A stretch of DNA of 64,000 nt, taken from assembly GCF_022458985.1 (NCBI RefSeq), contig NC_061790.1, forward strand, positions 236,501 to 300,500, given 5' to 3'. Made by a program: the position numbers and the translations under genes. This document shows positions 14,201 to 25,869 of the stretch, piece after piece. The notes beneath the pieces are model-generated. The model was not told where the DNA came from. It saw only the letters and a program-made list of their open reading frames with translations, and did not search any database. Positions within the stretch are counted from its first letter, which is position 1. Every line of letters starts with the position of its first letter. The stretch comes from Mugil cephalus (lineage: Eukaryota; Chordata; Actinopteri; Mugiliformes; Mugilidae).

Positions 14201-17200
14201 CGTCGTCAGCTCGTTGTTGTTTCAGGAAGAGCCTCGGGAATCCGGCCGGACCGGTTTAGTGTCGGTGGCTCCTACTGCACCGTCAAGAGGCCACGCCCTC
14301 TTCACACCCACATAAACACTGTGAAGAGGCCACGCCCTCTTCACACCCACATAAACATCCAGAGTCCTCCTGAACCCTCCTACTGGCACCACTCACCTTC
14401 AGCCCACAGAGGCATCAGCAAAACAACTACACACAGTCTCATAATGTCCACAATAAAAATGTCTAGATAAGATCCTGGAGGGTGGGGGTCAGTCCTGTGA
14501 ACCCAGAGTAAAAACCTGTTTTTCAGGTTGGATGTGGACTTTAATGGCTCTATGCATGGAGTCATACTAGGTGGAGGATGAGGACTCTGAGCCTCCCTAC
14601 CCAGACCAGACCAGTGTTTACAGACCGGGTGAGATTCTCAGAAACTAGAAGGAGGCTCTCCAGACTATCTGGACCCTCTGGACTCTCTGGACTCTCCCTG
14701 TTAATGGCTGATGGAGGGAAGTTTATATTTAGACTTTAACTATTTGTCCAGGCAGCATCTCACCAGACGGCAGATTTGCTTCCTGTCGACTGACTGAGAG
14801 TTTGAACCCTGAACACTGGAGACTGCTACTGTGTTAGAGCTGCAGTCAATAGAAAACATTGTCACATATGAGCTGTTCTGGGCAGCTGACTGCATTATAT
14901 ATAACCTCTAACATCAACACACAGCAATAAACAGACTCTAACTGAATCACATCCCAGCAGCAGACTCAGTCCAACCAATCAGCACGGAGCACCAAGATCA
15001 CAGTTCAGATCACAGCGTCCACTCATCATCCCCCTGATTCCACTGATTCCCCTGATTCCACTGATTCCCCTGATTCCCCTGATTCTCCTGATTCTCCTGA
15101 TTCTCCTGATTCTCCTGATTCTCCTGATTCTCCTGATTCCCCTGATTCTCCTGATTCTCCTGATTCCCCTGATTCCATTGAATTTGTCGTTTGTATGAAC
15201 TCAGAGGTGACTTTAGTTTGTATTAAAGGTTAAACGTTGTCGGCCATCTTTGTTCAAAACGGCCACCGTGTGATTTGGGCCAACGTCAGTGAACGTACCA
15301 GCGAACCAGTTCCCTGAGGGTCTAGTTAGGTATCTGAAGAGCAGGGAGGCAGGACGTCCTCCTGAGACACAGAGGACACATTCAGAGACTGATTCCAGCT
15401 TTAACCAGAACAGGTTCACGCCAACAGCACCAACTAATGACTCCACGTCCAGAGGAAAGAGATGAGAACAGGATGTTTAATGGATCAAGGTGTGGACAGA
15501 TGTTAGCGAGCAGAGACCCATTCACCCATTCACACCTGGGATGAACCCATTAACTCCACCATTAATGTGTTCATCAGGTTTAAATACTGGACCAGGTCCC
15601 GTGAGAACAGGCCTCTAAACACTCAGACTGAGTCTCTGGCTCCAAGTTGCCTTCCCTGGATTTGAATGAAAACAGACTGTGTTGGCTTCCTGCCAGGCTG
15701 CAGCCCGCGAGGCGTTCACTGACCCAGCAGGAAGGGAGTGTCTTCATGGACGTGATAAGAGAGGCCGGCGGCCAATCACAGCTCAGAGTTTACCTTCAAA
15801 CACACAGCAAACAACTGGACTTTAGACTCACCCAACCAGCGACGCAACACCGCAACGCTCCTCAAGGAGGTCCTCACCTCCTCCTGTGAACATGAACACC
15901 TCACCAAGGCTGCTCCTCCACCTCCTCCTCCAGACATGCTCCTCTGATAACCCATCACCTCCCTCACAGACAAAAAGTTAAAAAAGAAAAGTATAAAAAC
16001 ATCCACGTTTCCTGCAGCTGCAAGAGCCCTGAACACACCACATGTGTCGGGTGCCCTGCTGCAACTGAAGAGAGGAGGAGGAGTTAAGAAAGGAGGGATG
16101 AAGGAAGAGGAGGAGGAGTCAACAAAGGACGGATGAAGGAAGAGGAGGAGGAGTTAAGAAAGAAGCTGTTGATTGATCAGCTGTTTACTGATCAGCTGTT
16201 TACTGATCAGCTGACTGGTAATTATCAGAGGAGGAAGTAAAGATTAACAGGTTATTAATTACTGATCCATCACTAGTCATCAACTCATGTTCAGGAACAA
16301 CTATGACTCTCATCCTCCTCATCTTCATCATCCTCCTCCTCCTCCTCCTCCTCATCCTCATCATCATCCTGATCTTCATCCTCATCATCCTCCTCATCCT
16401 CCTCCTCACCCTCCTCGTCTTCATCTTCATCCTCATCCTCCTCCTCCTCCTCCTCCTCATCATCCTGATCTTCATCCTCATCATCCTCCTCATCCTCCTC
16501 CTCACCCTCCTCGTCTTCGTCTTCATCTTCATCCTCATCCTCCTCATCCTCCTCCTCATCATCGTCCCTGGTGGGTTAATGTTCTATTTAAATGTCTCCA
16601 GTCAATCCTAGAATCATCATCTGATAACAACTCTGAGACATGTGGACATGTAGACATGGGGACATGGGGACATGTGGACATGGGGACATGGGGACATGGG
16701 GACATGTGGACATGGGGACATGGGGACATGACGTCTCCTCCACATATTCAGCTCTAAATGACCAGTCCAGTCCCTGGGGATGTGATGAGGGGGCAGGATC
16801 CTCCAGGACCAGGTCTTTGTCTCAGAGAACCAGGATGCCTAATGTGATCATGTGACCATGACCCCGCCCTCAGTGATCAGAGAGTGGGCGGAGCCTGTGA
16901 TCAATGACTGAATCAATGAGGATGTCTGCTAATAATCTGTGTCTGTAATGAGGATAAAGCTGGAAGTTAATCCAGCTCAGATTACACCCCCACCCCCTCA
17001 GCTCCAAATATCTGGCCAATCAGCTGCTCCCGTCTCATCAGCTGATCCAATCAACAACAACAACGACGACCACAGGCTGCAGAGACTGACAGGGTCTCTA
17101 ACCCTCACCCTCACAACACCAACAAAGAAGAAGGAACGGCCTGACCCCGAGAGGTCAGCTGACCGGTCAGCTGACATTACACTGCAGACCTGTACGAGTT

Positions 17201-17828
17201 GCCATGGTGACGACGTCTCCCGTAGAGAATCAAACCTCTGGTCAGCAGAGTGACATCACAGTCCTGCCTTATGTAACACGGTTCCCGTGGCGATTTAGAG
17301 TCTGGTCATGTGACCTGAGAGCGCACACACTCTTTGTATGGGTATCTTTATGAGGACACTCATTGGCATAATGCATTCCCTTGCCCCCATACCCCATACC
17401 CTAACCTTAACCATCTCAACTACACCCCCACCCCCACCCCCACCTCTACCTCTACCCCCACCCAGACCCAAACCTCTACCCCCACCCCCAGTCACACCCC
17501 CACCCACAACCTAATTATAACCTTTACCCTAAAACTGAGTTTTAACCCTCAAACAACCACGTAAAGAAGTGAAACATCTAACCATACACACACCACTAAC
17601 CACACACTCAACTACACCCCACGACCCACACCACACCTTACCACACACCCAGACCCAACCACCCACACCACACACACTCACCACCACACCAGACACTAAC
17701 ACACACACACACACACACACCACACACACTAAAACACACACAACACTTAACACACCACAAACACAACACTAACACAAAACACACACACAACACAACACAC
17801 ACACACACACAGACACACACACACACCC

Positions 17829-17868
<40 letters not shown>

Positions 17869-19063
17869 CACACACACACACACACACACACAACACACAC
17901 ACACACACACACACAAACACACACAGACACACACACACACAGACACACAAACACACACACAGACACTAACACACACACACACACAGACACACACAGACAC
18001 ACACACAGACACACACAGAGACACACACAAACACACACAGACACTAACACACAGACACAAAGACACACTCAGCTCGATCGATATCCAATCATCAGGTTCT
18101 CGTCTCTAATCTTCTAGAACTTCACTACCCATGAGCCTTGGTGGGCGGTGGGGAGCTGCCGTTGCCATGCCGACAGCTGATTGTCCTCAGAGACGAAAAA
18201 CATGAAACACACGCCCCTGGAAACGCTGAAAGATCCCAGCCTACCTGTAAGGCAGCACGGTCTGCAGAGACCAGGACCAGGACCAGGACTATGCTGATCC
18301 ACCTGCAGCCCTGACGGGGACGGGGCCTAATCCAATTAGACTCAGAGGGAGGAGCAGAGCAGGACAACACCTACTGGTCTCTACTGGACTCTACTGACCT
18401 CTACTGACCTCTACTAGTCTCTACTGGTCTCTACTGGACTCTACAGGACTCTACAGGACTCTACTGGACTCTACTGGACTCTACAGGACTCTACTGGTTT
18501 CTACTGGACTCTACTGGACTCTACTGGACTCTACAGGACTCTACAGGACTCTACTGGACTCTACTGGTTTCTACTGGACTCTACAGGACTCTACTGGACT
18601 CTACAGGACTCTACTGGTCTCTACTGGTTTCTACTAGACTCTACCGGTCTCTACTGGACTCTACTGGACTCTACTAGTCTCTACTGGACTCAACTAGACT
18701 CTACTGGACTCTACTGGACTCTACAGGACTCTACTGGACTCTACTGGTCTCTACTGGTCTCTACAGGACTCTACTGGACTCTACTGGTTTCTACTGGACT
18801 CTACTGGACTCTACTGATGGGTCAGAACCAAACATGTGACGTCAGCTCCCAGCAGACAGACATCCTTTGTCCTTTGTCCTCTACCACAACAACAACAGAG
18901 ACGTCTCATGGAGACACAGACGCCAACAAAGACTGAACTGTGGTCAGTCACCACAGAAGAAGAAACACACGTTAACACCACAGAAGAAGAACCGTGGTGT
19001 GTTCAGGTGGAAGAGGAGCGTCTCACCTTCACCCATGGGGCAGCGCAGAGATCCTTCAGGCAT
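2256..19063 (-). CDS. plekhg3: PLEKHG3, Rho guanine-nucleotide exchange factor (DH-PH), 17 coding exons
   Basis: PLEKHG proteins activate Rho-family GTPases (Rac/Cdc42) on the actin cytoskeleton through a DH-PH module. I read these coding exons, 5' to 3': 19063-19027, 13627-13242, 12060-11960, 10479-10410, 10314-10268, 9473-9323, 9196-9065, 8687-8505, 8430-8338, 8229-8143, 8041-8008, 7866-7765, 7682-7656, 7339-7059, 6027-5929, 5380-3937, 3064-2256. All have GT/AG borders and consistent phases, giving about 1360 aa. The DH domain starts near residue 122 ([16 protein letters not shown]) and runs through [18 protein letters not shown] to about residue 307. The PH domain follows ([16 protein letters not shown], to about 430). 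After it come the PLEKHG3-type block [12 protein letters not shown], a long Ser/acidic tail with [10 protein letters not shown], and the C-terminus [11 protein letters not shown], all matching human PLEKHG3 as I know it. The start is [12 protein letters not shown] in a small exon with acceptor at 19067, so a 5' UTR exon must lie further upstream. Intron 1 (13628-19026) and the intron at 12061-13241 are full of tandem repeats. Confidence 0.93.
8770..8890 (+). mobile_element. Short LINE/SINE 3'-end fragment
   Basis: The text TTTCCCTGAGGGAGTCATCC...GGGATCAATAAAGT is the kind of 3' tail common to fish non-LTR elements. It follows a run of about 20 G. The family is not certain. It sits in a PLEKHG3 intron. 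Confidence 0.45.
9540..9960 (+). mobile_element. Degenerate Tc1/mariner-type transposase fragment
   Basis: The sequence reads like the C-terminal half of a fish Tc1-like transposase: a [10 protein letters not shown] stretch (compare DNDPKHTS) and [10 protein letters not shown], which matches the SPDLNPIE block around the catalytic glutamate. An in-frame stop follows directly and the frame is broken. No terminal inverted repeats were identified. It lies in a PLEKHG3 intron. Confidence 0.7.
10060..10170 (-). mobile_element. Short LINE/SINE tail fragment
   Basis: ACTGATCCCCAAGGGGAAAC, read on the minus strand, resembles common fish non-LTR 3' tails. No coding part is present. Confidence 0.35.
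10597..10725. repeat. 11-bp minisatellite (ACCTGGACCAG)
   Basis: Short tandem array of ACCTGGACCAG/ACCTGGACTAG units in a PLEKHG3 intron. Confidence 0.8.
11015..11510. repeat. 41-bp minisatellite
   Basis: About 12 near-identical 41-bp units (containing CCACCAAGGCTACATG and TAGCAATGCTAAG) in a PLEKHG3 intron; measured spacing 41 bp. Very low divergence suggests recent expansion. Confidence 0.92.
12419..13082. repeat. 19-bp minisatellite open in several frames on both strands
   Basis: About 35 copies of a 19-bp unit, GGGTCCAGGTCTTCTCCCT and variants (CGTCC, CCCCA). Because 19 is not a multiple of 3, three units form a 57-nt period, giving 19-residue periodic frames that stay open. It lies in the intron before the second DH exon of PLEKHG3. 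Confidence 0.93.
15037..15178. repeat. 9-bp repeat (CTGATTCYC)
   Basis: Tandem CTGATTCCC/CTGATTCTC units in PLEKHG3 intron 1. Confidence 0.75.
16303..16565. repeat. Pyrimidine-rich (CTC/ATC) repeat
   Basis: Imperfect CTCATCCTCCTC repeat with a larger internal duplication of about 116 bp. The nearly continuous C/T bias on one strand could allow triplex DNA. Confidence 0.7.
16640..16732. repeat. (GGGGACATG)n short repeat
   Basis: Tandem GGGGACAT/GTGGACAT units in PLEKHG3 intron 1. Confidence 0.75.
17690..18065. repeat. (CA)n microsatellite, about 375 bp
   Basis: Long imperfect CA dinucleotide tract with AACA and AGACA interruptions, in PLEKHG3 intron 1; a more diverged CCCCA-rich flank starts near 17400. 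Confidence 0.9.
18371..18815. repeat. 10-bp minisatellite (CTCTACTGGA)
   Basis: About 44 copies with exact 10-bp phasing, close to one DNA helical turn, in PLEKHG3 intron 1 just downstream of its first coding exon. Confidence 0.92.
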
Positions 19064-19325
19064 CACCTGTAGAACACAGAGACAGGAGGGGGTCAGTGAA
19101 CACATCACCAGACTCACCTGACACCAACCCACCCCACACAGTGATGGCTTCACTGTCCTGGTTTGTTTACATCCTCAAAGTCAGCTGCTGCTGTCAGATC
19201 ATCAACATCCCCTAATGAGTGAGCACTGTGATGAATATTCACTGGGCTCCTCTATTCTGATCATGTTTAATGAAGGTCCTGATTGGAGCATGCGCAGACC
19301 GCAGCCCTGGTCTGGGTTTAAGGCG

Positions 19326-19339
19326 GTTGCCGTGGTAAC
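19326..19339. promoter_or_regulatory. RFX X-box palindrome near the PLEKHG3 5' end
   Basis: GTTGCCGTGGTAAC fits the RFX-factor X-box consensus (GTNRCC, 0-3 bases, RGYAAC) with both half-sites complete. It lies 263 bp upstream of the first coding exon of PLEKHG3, in a CpG-richer segment (about 19300-20050) that probably holds its promoter. Confidence 0.45.
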
Positions 19340-20116
19340 AGATTGCTGCTGTTTATCGGGTCAGTGACTGTAGTGACCGGTCAGCGGGTCAGATGAGGGT
19401 ACAGACTCTGTTAAAGAGGTGACCAGACTCCGTTCATCCTCCGTGTGATTCTGACGCGGTCTCCGCGGGGAGCAGACTCTCTGACGGTTAGTAAAAGTTT
19501 AAACCTCCAGGAGAACAACGCCCCTGTGACTGTCTGACTGGAGCCGAATTAACGGAGGCCTCCTCCCGGTTCCAAAACTGACCGAAATGTTTTAGAAGAG
19601 CCACGAATTCCATCAACAAGCGCGAATACCTTAAATGTCCAGATTTCTAAAGGGAATTCTGCACGGGCAGCCCCACCTACACGATCCGAGGCAGCGGAGA
19701 CTAATGACGGGAGCGCAACTCTTCTTCCTGTCCGCTATGACCACGAACCCACAAACACCCACGAACACCCACGAACCCACGACCACGGACTCACCTCTGG
19801 CTAGCGGTTGTCCCAGTCCTGGTCCCGGTCCTGGTCCGGGTGCTGGTTCTGAATCTTTCTCTCAAACTTTCTTCCGTCCGTCCCCTGGGAAGCAGCTGTC
19901 GCACTCTGCGCATGCGCCCTGTTCAAATCTGGAGCAGAGGTTCCTGTTTCCTCCCGACGAACATCTGGACGGTGGGGTCAGCCGACGTCACGGGAGGGGC
20001 GGGGCGGGCTTAACCTGGACAGGTGAGCTGTCAGTCACTCACAGCAGAAATAGATCAACATATTAAAGATGCGGATTAGACGGTCTGACCAGCAGGGGGC
20101 AGCAGAGCGCCTCACC

Positions 20117-20317
20117 GGCCACTTCATTAGGAACACCTGTCCACCTATTCTAGTCTAAATAATGTCCAGATTATTAGGTACACTAGTGGCCACTTCATTA
20201 GGTACGGCAGAGGAGTCCTTCAGAGTCTGAGGTTCAACACGTTCCTGTTCGGAGAGAACGGTCATTCACCTCCTGATGACTTTATGAGAGTTTAATAGTG
20301 CAGCTAATGAAGTGGCC
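20117..20317. mobile_element. MITE-like hairpin element
   Basis: Exact 14-bp inverted repeats GGCCACTTCATTAG (20117-20130) and its complement (20304-20317) bound about 200 bp. A third copy of the motif lies at 20188-20201 and a related end at 20836-20849. The motif is common in fish repeats. Superfamily not assigned. Confidence 0.5.
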
Positions 20318-20499
20318 AGGGAGTGTATTTAATTAATGTGTCATACATGATGAATTATTTCTGAACATCTACAGGAAGTTATTTTTGTTTTAAACTGTGA
20401 AAAAATCTTTGAAATAAAACTGTCATTTATAAAAAAATAAATAAAATAAAATAAAAAAAATCAACTGCTACCTTAACCCTGACTCTTTATGCTTCTTCA

Positions 20500-20601
20500 A
20501 GTGGTGTTTTTCATTTTGTTGTACCATGAAGCAAAGTGACCGGAGTCAAATTCCTTGTATGTGTTCACATACCTGACCAATAAAGCTGATTCTGGTTCTA
20601 A
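20500..20601 (+). mobile_element. LINE (L2-like) 3' tail fragment
   Basis: AAATTCCTTGTATGTGTTCA followed by CCAATAAAGCTGATTCTGG matches the widespread 3' tail of fish L2-type elements. No coding part is present. Confidence 0.5.
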
Positions 20602-21142
20602 ACAGGAGGAGGAGGAGGTGGAGGTGGTTGGTAAACAGACGCTTACGCAACAGAAAACCAGTTTGACATGAGACATCATGAGAGGGAGGACGAGTCTCAA
20701 CGTGCCCTGGGACAAAGACGCCAGGAAACAAACTGTTCTCAGGTTGTTTATTAACACATGAAACTTTATTAAAACTCCTTATTTACAGGCACCATGTACA
20801 TTAACACTAATTAAACCTGAGACCCATCAGTGTACCTAATAAAGTGGCCACACACTCAGCTGAGCTTAAAGGCTCAGAACCTAAAGGACCCCCTGAGCCA
20901 ATGTAATGAAGCTAGCACAGTTAAAAAGGCTAGTCAAGACCTAACTAGGGCACTAGCAAGGATGCTAACTAGGGCACTAGCCAAGGTGCTAACCAGGGTG
21001 CTACCTATATCCTAACTAAGATGCTAACCAGGGTGAAGGATGCTAACTAGGATCCTAGCTCAACCCTAACTAATGTGCTAACGTAGATGTTAACTAGGGT
21101 CCTAGCTAGCATGCTAACCAGGATGCCATAAATAAAACCACT

Positions 21143-21148
21143 TTTATT
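21143..21148 (-). terminator. Poly(A) signal of SPINT1
   Basis: AATAAA on the minus strand 76 bp past the SPINT1 stop codon; it is the first such hexamer downstream. Confidence 0.6.
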
Positions 21149-21223
21149 TCAATGATCAACAACAGGAAACAGACAGGCAGCAGCTGGTGGCAGATCGCCG
21201 TGAGAACGGCGGAGGTGATGACA

Positions 21224-24135
21224 TCACACTGGTTTGGTGGTGCTGTTGTAAACGGGCGTGTCCTCTTGAGACAGCGCCACATGGGCGGGGCCTGTGGCGA
21301 CGGGCCTATGGGAGCGCTTCCTGTGAGCCTTCAAGAAGCAGTAGCCTAGCACGGCTAGCAGAGCCAAGATGGCCACCGACAGGATCACAGCCAGAGCCAC
21401 CGAACCTGGAAGAGACCACCATGAGGTCACGAACCGTCAGCAACCTTTACCACATTCACACCTGGTCCCAGGAGTCCAGGAGTCCAGGAGTCCTGGGACC
21501 AGGTCCTGGGACCAGGTCCTGGGACCAGGTCCTAGCTGATGAGTTTCTGACCTGACTTTCCTTCTTCCTCCTTCTCGAAGCGGTCGAACAGTCCTCTGGA
21601 GAAAACGTGCTCCTCTGCAGACACAAGAGAGGTAGCGTTAGCATTAGCATTAGCCTCCTCCTCCTCCTCCTCCCAGGGCTCCAGCCTCTGGTCTCAGGAC
21701 CAGGACCAGGACCTGCCCTAGAGGGGATGTCTTTGGACTAAAGGCCACATTAAACCAGACCAGTCTTATCCTCTTAGTGATTGGACATTTTGTCCTCTTC
21801 TATGTCTCATCCTGTCTCTGTGTTTCCTGTCTAGAGACAGAGGATGCTAATTAGCATTGTTGCCATAATCCAGCATGTTTACACTACCTGCTGCCTGGAT
21901 AATTACTTAATAAGCTCTGACCCTGTCAAATAAATACAATAACAAATAAATAAATAAACAGCTGAGAGAATGAATGAGTGAATGAATTATTACCGGTGAC
22001 GCCCTGACACGTCTCGCTGCATCTCTCCTCTTCCTCAAAGTTGTTGTCGTTTCCCTGGCAACCTCCAAAGGTGAAGCGGTAGCACTGTTGGTTCAGGGGG
22101 TCGTAGTACCAGCGGGTGTGACTGGCCCGGCATGGACCGGTGACGGGGGGCTCCGTACACCTGGCTGGAGAGGGGGGGGGGGGGGTTAGCATGTAGCCTG
22201 TTAGCACTGAGGGCTAGCAACAGGAGGAGGAGGAAATCAGCTCTGACCTCTCCTGTGGTTCACATCGATGCTCAGGAGTTCACTGAAGGTCTGGTTCACT
22301 GAGGAGGAGGAGGAGAAAGAGGAGGAGGAGGAGGAGGAGGAGGAGGAGAAAGAGGAGGAGGAGGAGGAGGAGGAGGAGGAGAAAGAGGAGGAGGAGGAGG
22401 AGTGGGGAGAGGATCAGGTACAGGTGTGTCAGTCAGAGCGTTTACATGCAGAGTTTAATGGAGCTTTGCTCTAAACTCTACTTCCTGACTACGTCCTTGT
22501 CCCAGTTTACATGCAGCGGAGAAAATCTAATAACTGTTCTCCTCCTCCACACTAGGGGGCGACACGTGTCTTTTCAGCGGGTTAATACCACGTTAATACG
22601 GCCCGATTTCTGGTTGACCTATTACGTGATATAATAAACTAGAGTCACCAGAGTAAACCAGACGGATAATAGTTCATTTTAATCTCCTACGTAATGTGGA
22701 GCTACTTGTGGTGCAGGTAGGTGGCGCTGTCCCTCAGACGGTTCTTCTAGCGGCTCTGTTTACCTTCTTCTTCTTCTTCTACGATCGGCTTCTTGGACGC
22801 TTTTGATCTGGGGTCAAGCGCCAGCGTAATGTTGTGGAGCATGAACACACGTGTTGTCTGATTGAAAAGTGCGATTCACTGTTTACATGGCGGAGAAACC
22901 GAGTCTCATTATCTGGTCTCAGTCGGATAAAGACTCGTGTTCCTCCCGTTAGGTCCCATTAAGGCAAGAACTCCTTTTGTTCACGTGCGTTTGCACTGAT
23001 TGTGTTCATGTGTAGTGTGTTATCGTGTTGTAGAAGTGCTGTGTTGTGTAGCTGTGTTACGTTGTGTGCAGTGCTCCTCGTCCGTGCCGTCTCCACAGTG
23101 TGTAACTCCGTCACACTCCAGACGTCGGTCCACACAACAACCGCTCCCACAGACCAGCTCATCAGGACCACAAGGCACATCGCACACCTCTGGACACACA
23201 ACACAACACAACACATTAACATCGCACACCTCTGGACACACAACACAACACATTAACACCGCACACCTCTGGACACACAACACAACACAACACATTAACA
23301 CCGCACACCTCTGGACACACAACACAACACAACACATTAACACCGCACACCTCTGGACACACAACACAACACAACACATTAACATCGCACACCTCTGGAC
23401 ACACAACACAACACAACACATTAACACCGCACACCTCTGGACACACAACACAACACAACATAACACAACACAACACAACACAACACAACACATTAACACC
23501 GCACACCTCTGGACACACAACACAACACAACACATTAACACCGCACACCTCTGGACACACAACACAACACATTAACACCGCACACCTCTGGACACACAAC
23601 ACAACACATTAACATCGCACACCTCTGGACACACAACACAACACAACACATTAACACCGCACACCTCTGGACACACAACACAACACAACACAACACAACA
23701 TAACACAACACAACACAACACAACACAACACAACACATTAACACCGCACACCTCTGGACACACAACACAACACAACACATTAACACCGCACACCTCTGGA
23801 CACACAACACAACACAACACATTAACATCGCACACCTCTGGACACACAACACAACACATTAACACCGCACACCTCTGGACACACAACACAACACAACACA
23901 TTAACATCGCACACCTCTGGACACACAACACAACACATTAACACCGCACACCTCTGGACACACAACACAACACATTAACACTGCACACCTCTGGACGCAC
24001 ACGCTGACAGCAGGTGCATTGTGGGACTGACCTGATGATGGCAGTGAGACGCTCCTTTCAGACAAAGCTGAGGGAAAAACAACACAATTCTCCATCACTA
24101 CAGGTGTGTGTATATCTCAGGTGTGTGTATATCTC

Positions 24136-24169
<34 letters not shown>

Positions 24170-25838
24170 CTGTGACTCCGCTGCACGCGCTCTCACACTC
24201 GTCCTGAGACAGGTAGTTGTTGTCGTTGGGGTGACAGCCTCCAAACTCAAACCTGGTGCAGGTTCCTGAGGAGGCGTCGTAGCACCAGCGAGGGAAGGAG
24301 GCGCGGCACGGACCCACCTTCAGGGGGGCCAGGCAGAACCCTGGAGACAGGGGGGCAGTCAGACCGGTCCGGACTAGACCATGAGCATCACACCTGACTA
24401 ACACCAACACCTGTCTACCTGTCCAACACCTGTCTAACACCTGTCTACCTGTCCAACACCTGTCTAACACCTGTCTACCTGTCCAACACCTGTCTACCTG
24501 TCCAACACCTGACTAATACCAACACCTGTCTACCTGTCCAACACCTGACTAATACTAACACCTGTCTACCTGTCCAACACCTGTCCAACACCTGTCTACC
24601 TGTCCAACACCTGACTAATACCAACACCTGTCTACCTGTCCAACACCTGACTAATACTAACACCTGTCTACCTGTCCAACACCTGTCTAACACCTGTCTA
24701 CCTGTCCAACACCTGTCTACCTGTCCAACACCTGACTATCCCAACACCTGTCTACCTGTCCAACACCTGTCTAACACCTGTCTACCTGTCAACACCTGTC
24801 TAACACTGTCTACTGTCAAACCTGTCTACCTGTCCAACACCTGACTAATACCAACACCTGTCTACCTGTCCAACACCTGACTAATACTAACACCTGTCTA
24901 CCTGTCCAACACCTGTCCAACACCTGTCTACCTGTCCAACACCTGACTAATACCAACACCTGTCTACCTGTCCAACACCTGACTAATACTAACACCTGTC
25001 TACCTGTCCAACACCTGTCTAACACCTGTCTACCTGTCCAACACCTGTCTACCTGTCCAACACCTGACTAATACCAACACCTGTCTACCTGTCCAACACC
25101 TGTCTAACACCTGTCTACCTGTCCAACACCTGTCTAACACCTGTCTACCTGTCCAACACCTGTCTACCTGTCCAACACCTGACTAATACCAACACCTGTC
25201 TACCTGTCCAACACCTGACTAATACTAACACCTGTCTACCTGTCCAACACCTGTCCAACACCTGTCTACCTGTCCAACACCTGACTAATACCAACACCTG
25301 TCTACCTGTCCAACACCTGACTAATACTAACACCTGTCTACCTGTCCAACACCTGTCTAACACCTGTCTACCTGTCCAACACCTGTCTACCTGTCCAACA
25401 CCTGACTAATACCAACACCTGTCTACCTGTCTAACACCTGTCTAATACTAACACCTGTCTAATACCAACACCTGTCTACCTGTCCAACACCTGACTAATA
25501 CTAACACCTGTCTACCTGTCCAACACCTGTCTAACACCTGCCTACCTGTCCAACACCTGACTAACACCTGTCTACCTGTCCAACACCTGACTAACACCTG
25601 TCTACCTAGTTTAAGGAGCTCCGGGTGTCACATGACTTTGTTTGTTGACATATTGACAGGAAGTGATTTCAGGCCGTCAGAGTTGACTGAACTTTAACCA
25701 GATACTGATACGAGAGTAATCACTGAGTGGTAACTTGAAAAGGATGTTGTGATTGACTCTCTGCGCCTGCTCAGTAATCTGAACCTAAACCTGTAATCCT
25801 GATGAACTGGCAATCCACTGAATTCTCTGTGGAGTCTG

Positions 25839-25869
<31 letters not shown>

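Larger units (their letters stand above)
19067..21142. other. PLEKHG3-SPINT1 intergenic region
   Basis: A CpG-richer part (about 19300-20050) likely holds the PLEKHG3 promoter and UTR exon. Beyond it are the hairpin element, an L2 tail and a loose CTAACTAGGGCACTAGC repeat (20930-21120). No gene is seen. Confidence 0.5.

Noticed and set aside
18125-18370. Minus-strand frame with a hydrophobic start
   Set aside because: Looked like a possible signal peptide or first exon, but it lies downstream of the PLEKHG3 ATG exon and I found no supporting partner exon.
23000-23931. Open frames of His-Leu-Trp-Thr or Cys-Val-Gln repeats
   Set aside because: Frames of the SPINT1 acceptor array; only the 23061-23189 part is a true exon.
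24360-25612. CRISPR-like appearance of regular repeats (also at 59670-60260 and 11015-11510)
   Set aside because: Eukaryotic DNA with directly abutting units and no unique spacers or cas genes; these are minisatellites.
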